Shown here piece by piece: positions 8,168 to 15,162 of a DNA stretch of 21,893 nucleotides (position 1 is its first letter; every line of letters starts with the position of its first letter). The DNA lies in NCBI GenBank assembly GCA_937973585.1, contig CALJKN010000023.1, forward strand, positions 1 through 21,893, given 5' to 3'. The DNA is from an uncultured Helicobacteraceae bacterium. Its GTDB lineage: Bacteria; Campylobacterota; Campylobacteria; Campylobacterales; UBA6016. The notes beneath the pieces are model-generated. The model had not been told where the DNA came from, ran no database searches, and was given only the letters and a program-made list of their open reading frames with translations. Both the position numbers and the translations under genes were made by a program.

Positions 8168-8428
8168 ATGGCACACAAGAAAGGTCAGGGGAGTACCCAA
8201 AATAACCGCGACTCGATTGGACGAAGATTAGGACTTAAAAAATCAGGCGGACAGTTTTGTAGAGCAGGAAATATCCTAATTAGACAAAGAGGGACAAAAA
8301 TCCACCTAGGTAAAAATGTAGGCATCGGTAAAGACCACACTATATTTGCTCTAATCGACGGAATAGTAACGTTTGAAAGAAAAGACAAAGATAGAAAAAA
8401 AGTATCGGTATATCCGGTAGCTTCTTAA
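8168..8428 (+). CDS. rpmA: 50S ribosomal protein L27
   Basis: 86 aa. The N terminus MAHKKGQGSTQNNRDS reaches toward the peptidyl-transferase centre in the family, and the conserved RQRGTK and GKDHT(I)FAL segments are present. There is no Firmicutes-type cleaved N-terminal extension. An AGGAG ribosome-binding site lies nine bases before the ATG. The GGQFCRAGN segment differs slightly from the commoner GGEFVRAGN but causes no doubt about identity. Confidence 0.98.
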   Translation: MAHKKGQGSTQNNRDSIGRRLGLKKSGGQFCRAGNILIRQRGTKIHLGKNVGIGKDHTIFALIDGIVTFERKDKDRKKVSVYPVAS

Positions 8429-8452
8429 TCTAACAAGATCCTCAAAAACTCC

Positions 8453-8557
8453 ATGGCGTACACTTTTAGTAGTAATCATCTGCCGCTTTATGCGGCTAGC
8501 TTTAGTGGCTTAGCGCCTAGCGTAGCAAGAGCGGGCTTTGCCCGCCTTAGCGTGTAA
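8453..8557 (+). other. Possible 34-aa ORF running through the palindromic block
   Basis: An ATG at 8453 opens a 34-codon frame that stays open through the palindromic block and stops with TAA at 8555-8557, six bases before obgE. The peptide starts MAYTFSSNHL and ends RAGFARLSV. The palindrome GCGGGCTTTGCCCGC encodes AGFAR in this frame. No Shine-Dalgarno precedes the ATG and I recognise no family. It may be accidental, or it may be a leader that feeds ribosomes to obgE, whose own start also lacks a Shine-Dalgarno. Confidence 0.2.
8480..8556. repeat. Palindromic extragenic block between rpmA and obgE
   Basis: Inside the 135-bp rpmA-obgE gap is a GC-richer block of stacked palindromes. Hairpin A pairs GCCGC (8482-8486) with GCGGC (8492-8496). 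GCTAG (8495-8499) can pair with CTAGC (8517-8521). Hairpin C pairs AAG-a-GCGGGC (8527-8536) with GCCCGC-CTT (8540-8548) around a TTT loop. The 7-mers CTTAGCG (8509-8515), CCTAGCG (8516-8522) and CTTAGCG (8546-8552) repeat within it. AGTAATCAT (8471-8479) and GTAAATCAT (8554-8562) flank it, resembling an imperfect target duplication. No T-run follows hairpin C, so it is a poor intrinsic terminator. A REP/MITE-like element or structured leader are the alternatives. Confidence 0.5.
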
Positions 8558-8563
8558 ATCATT

Positions 8564-9613
8564 ATGTTCACTGATAGCGTTGTTATAACGGTAGCCTCAG
8601 GCAAAGGCGGAGCCGGCTCTAATGCTTTTCATAGAGAGAAGTTTATTATTGCGGGCGGCCCATCGGGCGGAGACGGCGGCAGAGGGGGAAATGTATATTT
8701 TTACGTAGATCCGAATGCCGATTCCCTCTCAAAATACAGAGGCAAACACCACCATAAAGCAGAAAACGGCAGCGGTGGCGGCAATAGAAATATGCACGGC
8801 AAAAGCGGCGAAGATCTAATCCTAGTAGTCCCCTTGGGAACTCAGGTTATAGATATCCAAACGGATGAGATTCTGGTTGATTTGACAGAGCCAAACTCCA
8901 AAGTTTTGTTTTTGGAGGGCGGAAAAGGCGGACTGGGGAACGTTCACTTTAAATCCTCTACAAACCAAAAACCCACATACGCCCAACCCGGACTTCCGGG
9001 AGCCGAAAAAAAGGTAAGGCTTGAGCTGAAGCTTATAGCCGATGTCGGTCTAGTCGGATTTCCGAATGTCGGAAAATCAACCCTCATATCGGTTCTCTCT
9101 GCCGCAAAACCGGAGATTGCGGATTACGAGTTTACAACCCTGAAGCCAAATTTGGGTGTAGTAGATATCGACTACAACAATGCCTTTGTAATAGCCGATA
9201 TTCCAGGTATTATAGAGGGCGCATCCGAAGGACGTGGACTCGGATTAGAGTTTTTGAAGCATATAGAGAGAACAAGGGTTTGTCTTTTTTGTCTGGATAG
9301 TGCAAGAGACGAGTCCTTGATTGAGCAATTTGAGACACTAAAAAAAGAGCTTGAAAACTATTCAGAAAAAATCAGCAAAAATAATTTTGCCATAGCCATA
9401 ACAAGAATAGACGCATTAGATGCAGAGTTGCTAGATTCAAAACTATCTGAGTTTACCGCTCAAATAGGGATTCCTTACAAAAACGGTTCAGGCGAGAACT
9501 TTTTTTATGAAAACGACTCACAAAATTTAAGAGTGGTAATGCCGATATCGTCTTCGGCTCACATAAATATTGAAAAACTAAAGTTTGCCCTTTTTAGAAT
9601 TCTAAAAGGATAA
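8564..9613 (+). CDS. obgE: Obg-family GTPase ObgE/CgtA
   Basis: Ribosome-associated GTPase in 50S maturation and the stringent response; 349 aa. The glycine-rich Obg fold covers about residues 1-158 (many GG pairs from 14 to 146). The G domain follows: G1 GFPNVGKS at 165-172, switch I DYEFTTLKPNLG at 187-198, G3 DIPG at 212-215, and G4 in the expected place as TRID at 280-283, where most Obg proteins have NKxD. There is no long C-terminal OCT domain. MFTDSVVITV fits the family N terminus, so the ATG is right, yet no Shine-Dalgarno precedes it and a palindromic block lies immediately upstream. proB follows after five bases. Confidence 0.95.
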   Translation: MFTDSVVITVASGKGGAGSNAFHREKFIIAGGPSGGDGGRGGNVYFYVDPNADSLSKYRGKHHHKAENGSGGGNRNMHGKSGEDLILVVPLGTQVIDIQTDEILVDLTEPNSKVLFLEGGKGGLGNVHFKSSTNQKPTYAQPGLPGAEKKVRLELKLIADVGLVGFPNVGKSTLISVLSAAKPEIADYEFTTLKPNLGVVDIDYNNAFVIADIPGIIEGASEGRGLGLEFLKHIERTRVCLFCLDSARDESLIEQFETLKKELENYSEKISKNNFAIAITRIDALDAELLDSKLSEFTAQIGIPYKNGSGENFFYENDSQNLRVVMPISSSAHINIEKLKFALFRILKG

Positions 9614-9618
9614 CATAG

Positions 9619-10395
9619 ATGTCCAAGCAAAAAATCGTTATCAAGGTCGGTAGTGCCGTATTGACAAAAAACGGCAAAATCAGCATAGAGAGGATACAAA
9701 ATCTCGTTGAGTTTTTGGCCAATCTAACATCAAAATATAAAGTTATTTTGGTAACCTCCGGTGCGATTGCTACCGGACACACAATACTACCCTCAATCTC
9801 GAACAAAACAACCGCAGGAAAACAGGCTCTGGCGGCTCTGGGTCAAGCGGCCCTCATAAACAAATATCAAAAAGAGTTCAAAAAATTCGACATCACGGTA
9901 GCACAGATACTTCTAACCGCCGAAGATTTTGACTCCATAAAGCGCTCTGAAAATGCGAAAGCGGCCGTAAATACCCTACTTGACAACAATATAGTTCCGA
10001 TAATCAACGAAAACGATTCAGTCATAGTAGATGAGATACTTCGTGGTGATAACGACCAGCTATCCGCACAGGTAGCTCATTATTTTGATGCCTCGATGCT
10101 TGTCATACTATCCGATATCAGGGGTTACTACGACAAAGATCCAAACAAGTATCCGGACGCAAAACTACGCAAAATCGTCTCAGCAATAGAAGATGGTGAG
10201 CTCTCAGCCGACTATAACCCAAATGATGCTTTTGCAACAGGGGGTATTGTGACAAAGCTGAAAGCGGCCGATTTTTTACTCAGACACGACAAAAAAATGT
10301 TCCTCTCTAGCGGTTTTGATCTACTAGCCGCCAAAAAGTTTTTAATGGATAACGAACAGACAGAGGGAACACTATTTGACGGAGGGGACAAGTGA
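9619..10395 (+). CDS. proB: Glutamate 5-kinase (single-domain, no PUA)
   Basis: Phosphorylates L-glutamate in the first step of proline synthesis. It is an amino-acid-kinase fold of 258 aa with VTSGAIATG at 45-53, NENDSV at 130-135, GDNDQLSA at 143-150 and LSDIRGYYDKDP at 164-175. The C-terminal PUA domain found in E. coli ProB (367 aa) is absent, a short form I believe is usual in Campylobacterota. AAAAGGA lies eight bases before the ATG. The stop overlaps the fmt GTG (GTGA). proA is not in this window. Confidence 0.94.
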   Translation: MSKQKIVIKVGSAVLTKNGKISIERIQNLVEFLANLTSKYKVILVTSGAIATGHTILPSISNKTTAGKQALAALGQAALINKYQKEFKKFDITVAQILLTAEDFDSIKRSENAKAAVNTLLDNNIVPIINENDSVIVDEILRGDNDQLSAQVAHYFDASMLVILSDIRGYYDKDPNKYPDAKLRKIVSAIEDGELSADYNPNDAFATGGIVTKLKAADFLLRHDKKMFLSSGFDLLAAKKFLMDNEQTEGTLFDGGDK

Positions 10396-11300
10396 AAAAA
10401 CGGGTTGTTTTCATGGGTAGTGCCGATTTTTCGAGCATTATCATGGAGTCGCTGGCAAACGATGAGAGGTTTGAGGTAGCGGCACTTTTTACCCAGCCCG
10501 ACAAACCTGTCGGCCGTAAACAGATAATGACTCCGCCTGATACCGCAATATGTGCAAAAAGATTTAATATCCCGACTTTCCAGCCGCAAAAAATATCCGA
10601 ATGCACAGAGCAAATCAGCAAACTAAAGCCTGATTTTATAGTAGTTGCGGCATATGGGCAAATACTTAGAGGGGATATACTAAGCATTGCCCCTTGCATA
10701 AATCTACACACATCGTTTTTGCCTAAAAATAGAGGGGCGGCTGCGCTGCAAACACATATTTTGGAAAACGATGACTACGCCGGAGTAACTGCTATCCGAA
10801 TGGATAAAGGGCTGGATACGGGGGATATACTTGGAACCGTATTTTTTAGGCCGGACGGGTGCGTAAAGTTTAGCTGCCTCCTAAAGCATCTCGGCTATCA
10901 GGCAGCCAATCTGACAAAAAGCGTCATCACCGAATTTGCAATGCTAAAGCCGCTAAAGCAGATAAACGCCGATGCAAGCTATGCAAAAAAACTTTCAAAA
11001 GAGGATGGCTTAATCGACTTCACATCTGCCAAAAAAGCGTACAAAAAATTTCTCGCCTACTATCCGTGGCCAGGGATATACCTTGAATCAGGGCTTAAAA
11101 TCAAAGAGGGCTCTTTTTGTGAATTTGATTCCAAAAATACACCCGGCGAGATTATCGAAATTACGGAAGATTTCGTAAAAATCGGGTTTTTAAAGGGATC
11201 GTTGCTCTTTTCAAGGCTACAGGCTCCTTCAAAAAATGAGGTCTCTGCCGTAGAGTATATCAGAGGAAAAAGGCTAAACGTTGGAGATATTTTGGTTTGA
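10392..11300 (+). CDS. fmt: Methionyl-tRNA formyltransferase
   Basis: Formylates initiator Met-tRNA using 10-formyl-THF; 302 aa. The catalytic triad is N104, H106 and D142 (E. coli N106/H108/D144), in NLHTSFLP and GLDTGDIL. The usual NIHPSLLP has Thr in place of Pro here, a mild change. The tRNA-binding loop region FTQPDKPVGRKQ is at 33-44, and the C-terminal OB-like domain spans about 205-300. The start is GTG at 10392, four bases overlapping the proB stop, with GGAGGGG at 10381-10387 as an excellent ribosome-binding site. The 3' end overlaps birA by 20 bases. Confidence 0.95.
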   Translation: MKKRVVFMGSADFSSIIMESLANDERFEVAALFTQPDKPVGRKQIMTPPDTAICAKRFNIPTFQPQKISECTEQISKLKPDFIVVAAYGQILRGDILSIAPCINLHTSFLPKNRGAAALQTHILENDDYAGVTAIRMDKGLDTGDILGTVFFRPDGCVKFSCLLKHLGYQAANLTKSVITEFAMLKPLKQINADASYAKKLSKEDGLIDFTSAKKAYKKFLAYYPWPGIYLESGLKIKEGSFCEFDSKNTPGEIIEITEDFVKIGFLKGSLLFSRLQAPSKNEVSAVEYIRGKRLNVGDILV

Positions 11301-11916
11301 TACTCTTGACTCTACGCAAAACACACTAATTGAGTCGGTCAAATCAAAAAGATGCACCCCTCCGGTCTGCATAGCGGCAGAACGCCAGACAAAAGGGATC
11401 GGCTCCAGAGGAAATAGCTGGGACTCAACCGAAAATGCTCTGCTTTTTTCTTTTGCTCTAAAAAAAGAGAGTCTCCCCTCCGATCTTAAAATAGAATCGG
11501 CATCCATATACTTTATGTATATTTTAAAGGAGCTACTAAAAGATGGCGGCTCACAATGTTGGTTTAAGTGGCCAAACGACATATATATCGGTAACAAAAA
11601 AATTGCCGGGGCAATCACATACTTTGACAGACAAAATGAAACTCTGATTTGCGGCATAGGTATAAACCTCTGTGATAGCGGGGCTTATGGCAAATGTGAT
11701 GTCAAACTTGACAAAAAAAATCTTTTGAGTCTCTATCTGGCAACGGTAAAAAAAATGATCCCATGGGGGGATGTTTTTAGAAAGTTTGAAGTAGAATTTT
11801 TCAAAACCAAAGGGTTTGAAGGTTACGAAAAATCTATAATTTATAATCAAGAAGTCACGTTAAACGATGACGGTTCAATAAGTTTAAATAATCAAAAGGT
11901 GTTTAGTTTAAGATGA
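11281..11916 (+). CDS. birA: Biotin--[acetyl-CoA-carboxylase] ligase (BirA without DNA-binding domain)
   Basis: Attaches biotin to carboxylase carrier protein; 211 aa, a group I ligase lacking the N-terminal helix-turn-helix, so it should not act as a repressor. The biotinyl-AMP loop KGIGSRGNSW (38-47, family GRGRRGRxW) and the KWPNDIYIGNKKIAG block (97-110) are present, with K107 matching E. coli K183. The start is a TTG at 11281 inside the end of fmt, chosen because MEIFWFDTLDSTQ matches family N termini; an AGG lies upstream (around 11270). The stop forms an ATGA overlap with parA. Confidence 0.92.
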   Translation: MEIFWFDTLDSTQNTLIESVKSKRCTPPVCIAAERQTKGIGSRGNSWDSTENALLFSFALKKESLPSDLKIESASIYFMYILKELLKDGGSQCWFKWPNDIYIGNKKIAGAITYFDRQNETLICGIGINLCDSGAYGKCDVKLDKKNLLSLYLATVKKMIPWGDVFRKFEVEFFKTKGFEGYEKSIIYNQEVTLNDDGSISLNNQKVFSLR

Positions 11917-12728
11917 CCGAAATAATTGCTATAGCTAACCAAAAAGGCGGAGTCGGAAAGACTACAACGGCCGTCAATCTAAGCGCCTCTCTAGCGGTTG
12001 CCGAAAAAAAAGTCCTACTGATAGATGCCGATCCGCAGGCAAACGCCACGACAAATCTTGGGATTCATAGAAACAGCTTTGAATACAACATCTACCATGC
12101 GTTCATAGGGGCAAAGAATCTTTCCGAAGTTATTTTGCCGACCTCTCTCCCTTTTTTGGATCTAGCTCCTTCAAATATCGGTCTTGTGGGGATAGAAAAA
12201 GAGCTTCACGATAAAAACATACAAAACAGAGAGTTGATTTTAAAAAATTTGCTCGCCGAAGTCGAGCACAAATACGATTACGTCATCATAGACTCACCTC
12301 CGGCTCTCGGAACAACAACGGTGAATATACTGTCGGCAGCTACGTCGCTAATTATCCCGATTCAATGTGAATTTTTTGCCCTTGAGGGGCTGGCACAGCT
12401 ACTCAATACAGTAAAAATAGTCCAAAAAACAATTAACCCGAAACTAAAAATCAGAGGGTTTCTACCAACGATGTACAGCAACCAAAACAACCTTTCAAAA
12501 CAGGTCTTTATGGATTTAAAAAGACATTTTGTCGAGAAATTGTTTAGATTTCCGGAAGCCAAAGGTGGCATTGAAGAGACGTCGGAGTTTATCGTTATAC
12601 CTAGAAATGTAAGACTTGCAGAGTCTCCGAGCTTTGGCAAACCTGTCATTCTGTACGATGCAAAATCACCCGGTTCACTAGCATATCAAGAGCTTGCCTA
12701 TACGCTACTTAAGGATACGAATGGCTAA
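11913..12728 (+). CDS. parA: Chromosome-partitioning ATPase ParA/Soj
   Basis: Walker-type ATPase that segregates the chromosome with ParB; 271 aa. The deviant Walker A KGGVGKTT (11-18), the LLIDADPQANATTNLG block (35-50) and the DYVIIDSPP Walker B (about 121-129) are typical of Soj-type ParA. It lacks the N-terminal DNA-binding domain of P1-type ParA. The ATG overlaps the birA stop by four bases, and the 3' end overlaps parB by eight. Confidence 0.96.
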   Translation: MTEIIAIANQKGGVGKTTTAVNLSASLAVAEKKVLLIDADPQANATTNLGIHRNSFEYNIYHAFIGAKNLSEVILPTSLPFLDLAPSNIGLVGIEKELHDKNIQNRELILKNLLAEVEHKYDYVIIDSPPALGTTTVNILSAATSLIIPIQCEFFALEGLAQLLNTVKIVQKTINPKLKIRGFLPTMYSNQNNLSKQVFMDLKRHFVEKLFRFPEAKGGIEETSEFIVIPRNVRLAESPSFGKPVILYDAKSPGSLAYQELAYTLLKDTNG

Positions 12729-13578
12729 GAACTCCGGTGGACTCGGGAGGGGTCTTGGGGCTATACTGGAAGAGGTCGAAGAGGCATATATGCACAATGC
12801 CGGAGGCTCCGATTTTGTAAAAGAGCTACCGCTGTCCAACATATCCGTAAACCCTTTTCAACCTAGAAAGCAATTTGATCCGGAATCCATAGCAGAGCTT
12901 GGTGAATCCATAAAAAGACATGGCCTATTGCAACCGGTCGTAGTTATCAAGCAAGGCGACGGGTATATGCTAATCGCCGGAGAGAGAAGGTTAAGAGCCA
13001 CAAAACTAATCGGCGTTGAAAAAATCAAAGCGATTGTGGCCGACATAGATACCGGCAGGATAAGAGAACTTGCCCTCATAGAGAACATACAGAGAGAAAA
13101 CCTAAACCCTATAGAGCTTGCAATCAGCCTTCAAGAACTTATTGCGGAGCACAATCTAACCCACGAAGAGCTGTCCGATATCGTAAAAAAAAGCCGGAGC
13201 TTTATTACAAACACATTACGACTATTATCGCTTGACGATTACGTAAAAAATAAAATCGCATCCGGCAAAATTTCATATGGCCACGCAAAAGTTATGGTTG
13301 GGCTAGAGCTTTCAGAGCAAATAAAAATAACAGACTCGATCATAGGACAAAAGCTAAGTGTCAGGGATACAGAGGATCTTGTCTCGAAAATAAAAAGAGA
13401 GATGCCGGAAAAAAAGTTCCAACAAACAAAAACGACAGAGTTGGATATTAGCGTCCTTATGGATACGTTGTCTGAAACTTATGAGATTCAATCCAAAAAA
13501 ACAGGCTCTACGCTCTCTATCAAATTTGAAAATCAGGGACAGGTCGAAGCCCTAATTAACAGACTAAAAAACAGCTAG
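12721..13578 (+). CDS. parB: Chromosome-partitioning protein ParB/Spo0J (CTPase)
   Basis: Binds parS sites and spreads as a CTP-dependent clamp. I start it at the ATG 12721 (285 aa), with AAGGA six bases before it. The frame is open nine codons further upstream inside parA, but MAKNSGGLGRGLGAIL is the family-typical beginning. The ParA-stimulating GLGRGLGAIL is at 7-16, NPFQPRKQFD at 44-53, the CTP-binding GERRLRA at 87-93 and ENIQRENLNP at 121-130. A helix-turn-helix lies at about 146-166, followed by a C-terminal dimerisation segment. No full parS palindrome was found in the window. Confidence 0.95.
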   Translation: MAKNSGGLGRGLGAILEEVEEAYMHNAGGSDFVKELPLSNISVNPFQPRKQFDPESIAELGESIKRHGLLQPVVVIKQGDGYMLIAGERRLRATKLIGVEKIKAIVADIDTGRIRELALIENIQRENLNPIELAISLQELIAEHNLTHEELSDIVKKSRSFITNTLRLLSLDDYVKNKIASGKISYGHAKVMVGLELSEQIKITDSIIGQKLSVRDTEDLVSKIKREMPEKKFQQTKTTELDISVLMDTLSETYEIQSKKTGSTLSIKFENQGQVEALINRLKNS

Positions 13579-13615
13579 GTTAATTTTTAGGCATCCTTTT
13601 TCAGCTTTACTGTGA

Positions 13616-13621
13616 TAAAAT
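13616..13621 (+). promoter_or_regulatory. Probable -10 box of the atp operon (TGTGATAAAAT)
   Basis: In the 78-bp parB-atpF' gap, TAAAAT sits in TGTGATAAAAT, with T-rich DNA upstream (about 13581-13607) and no clear -35. It lies about 36 bases before the atpF' ATG and 19 bases before the AAGGAG ribosome-binding site. No terminator separates it from parB, so read-through from parAB is also possible. Confidence 0.5.
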
Positions 13622-13656
13622 CACCATCAGTACTACAAAAAAGGAGTGCTTTAACT

Positions 13657-14076
13657 ATGCTAGACATACAGCCTAGCCTACTTGCGTTTGAAATCGTTAC
13701 ATTCTTAGCGCTTGTAGCTATCCTAAATCAAATTCTCTACAAACCGATGCTAAGCTTTATTGAGGAGAGAAACTCAAATCTTAAAGCCGATGCTAATCTC
13801 GCCCAAGCAGAAGAAGCAGAGAGAGAATCTACGCTTCAAGAAGCTAACAAACTTCTAGCCGACGCAAAAGCCGAGGCCGCACAAATCAGACATGAAGCCA
13901 TATCTGCAGCAAAAACTGCGGCAGAGGCAAAACTGGAAGCGGCTAAAGAGCAAGCAAAAGCCGGAATTAAGAGTTTTGAAGAGGGGCTTGCCTCTCAAAA
14001 AGAAGAGCTCAAAAACGTTATTCTTTCAAACTCACAAACCTACAAAGAAAGCTTGTCAAAAGCTTTAAAAATATAG
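13657..14076 (+). CDS. atpF': ATP synthase F0 subunit b'
   Basis: Peripheral-stalk subunit of 139 aa: an N-terminal membrane helix (about 9-27) followed by a long, Ala/Glu/Lys-rich coiled coil. Two different b-type genes in tandem (b' and b) imply a heterodimeric stalk, as in Campylobacterota and cyanobacteria. The ATG at 13657 is chosen because AAGGAG (13641-13646) precedes it; the frame is open to a GTG at 13612, but that stretch holds the promoter. First gene of the atp operon. Confidence 0.92.
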   Translation: MLDIQPSLLAFEIVTFLALVAILNQILYKPMLSFIEERNSNLKADANLAQAEEAERESTLQEANKLLADAKAEAAQIRHEAISAAKTAAEAKLEAAKEQAKAGIKSFEEGLASQKEELKNVILSNSQTYKESLSKALKI

Positions 14077-14087
14077 AAAGGTCGCAA

Positions 14088-14606
14088 ATGAGTCTTGTTA
14101 AAGTGGCATCCGTGACGTTGCTAGCTTCTGCCGCTCTATTTGCGTCGGAAGGCTCTCACGGTCAAACCGATATAATTCCTAGAGCGGTCAACTTTTTGAT
14201 TTTTGCCGCACTTGTGTATTACCTGCTTGCAGACAAAGTAAAAGCTTTTTTTGCAGACAGGACGGCTTCTATAGCAAAAAAATACGAAGAAGCCGAAAAT
14301 AAAATCAAAGAGGCTAAGTTGGCTTTGAATGAAGCAAAAGCCAAAAGAGACGAAGCCTCAAAACTTGCAAGTGAACTCGTTACGTCTGCAAAATCGGATG
14401 CGGCTCTGCAATCGGCAAAAATTGCCGAACATGCCGAAGAAGAGGTATCCAGAATACTCAAAAGCGGCACAGAGGATGTTGATATGCTTAGAAAAAAAGC
14501 TATCATAGAAACCGTTGAGGAAACTCTAAGTGAAATAATTGAGAAAGACGGCTTCGGCGTTGACGACAAAGAGTTTGCAAAAATCATAGCTAGGAAGGTA
14601 GCATAA
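14088..14606 (+). CDS. atpF: ATP synthase F0 subunit b (with N-terminal signal-like segment)
   Basis: Second stalk subunit, 172 aa. Residues 1-20 look like a cleavable signal peptide (MSLVKVASVTLLASAALFAS), and a membrane helix lies at about 34-47, followed by a charged coiled coil. A signal-like N terminus on subunit b is, as I recall, a feature of Campylobacterota AtpF. AAAGG lies seven bases upstream of the ATG. The stop overlaps the atpH ATG by one base (TAATG). Confidence 0.92.
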   Translation: MSLVKVASVTLLASAALFASEGSHGQTDIIPRAVNFLIFAALVYYLLADKVKAFFADRTASIAKKYEEAENKIKEAKLALNEAKAKRDEASKLASELVTSAKSDAALQSAKIAEHAEEEVSRILKSGTEDVDMLRKKAIIETVEETLSEIIEKDGFGVDDKEFAKIIARKVA

Positions 14607-15154
14607 TGATTTCCGCAATTTCAAAAAAATATACAAAAGCTTTGGCCGGATCGCAAAACGATACCGAGCTATCAAAAAGCTTAGAATCTCTAAATAGAAT
14701 CGGGCAAGCCCTCAGGCTCTCCAAGTTTCACGATATTCTAGGTGCAAAAAATATATCTTACAACGAGAAGATTTCGCTAATTTCTGAAATAGCCCAAAAC
14801 GGAGACGAAAAGTTCTCTAACTTCTTAAAGATTTTAATCAAAGCGCAAAAAGTTGAACTAGTTCCTGCTATTGCCGAAGAGATTAGAGTATTGTTGGCGC
14901 AAAAATCCGGAAAAGTTTCCGGTATTGCTACGGCATGCTTCGATGTTGACGCATCAGATCTCTCTGAGATATCTCAAATGCTTAGCAAAAAGCTAAATAG
15001 AGAGGTAGAACTTGTATTTGTGAAAACGGATGCAAGCGGTTTTAACGGAATCAAAGTGGAAATCTCCGATCTCGGGATTGAAATTGAAATTAATAAAAAT
15101 GCGCTAAAGAAATCTATCATAGCGCACGTACTAAATACATCTAAAATCTTTTGA
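14606..15154 (+). CDS. atpH: ATP synthase F1 subunit delta
   Basis: OSCP/delta subunit (182 aa) linking the F1 head to the b/b' stalk. It begins MISAISKKYTKAL, matching the family N-terminal helix, and the C-terminal domain carries the GFNGIKVEI segment near residues 144-152. It overlaps atpF by one base and ends 8-11 bases before the atpA start, tightly coupled. Confidence 0.93.
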   Translation: MISAISKKYTKALAGSQNDTELSKSLESLNRIGQALRLSKFHDILGAKNISYNEKISLISEIAQNGDEKFSNFLKILIKAQKVELVPAIAEEIRVLLAQKSGKVSGIATACFDVDASDLSEISQMLSKKLNREVELVFVKTDASGFNGIKVEISDLGIEIEINKNALKKSIIAHVLNTSKIF

Positions 15155-15162
15155 AAGGGGAC

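Noticed and set aside
12694..12720. Nine-codon N-terminal extension of ParB
   Set aside because: It lies wholly within parA, has no family similarity, and the ATG at 12721 has a properly spaced AAGGA.
13612..13656. Fifteen-codon N-terminal extension of subunit b' from a GTG
   Set aside because: It would cover the -10 box and the AAGGAG that serves the ATG at 13657.
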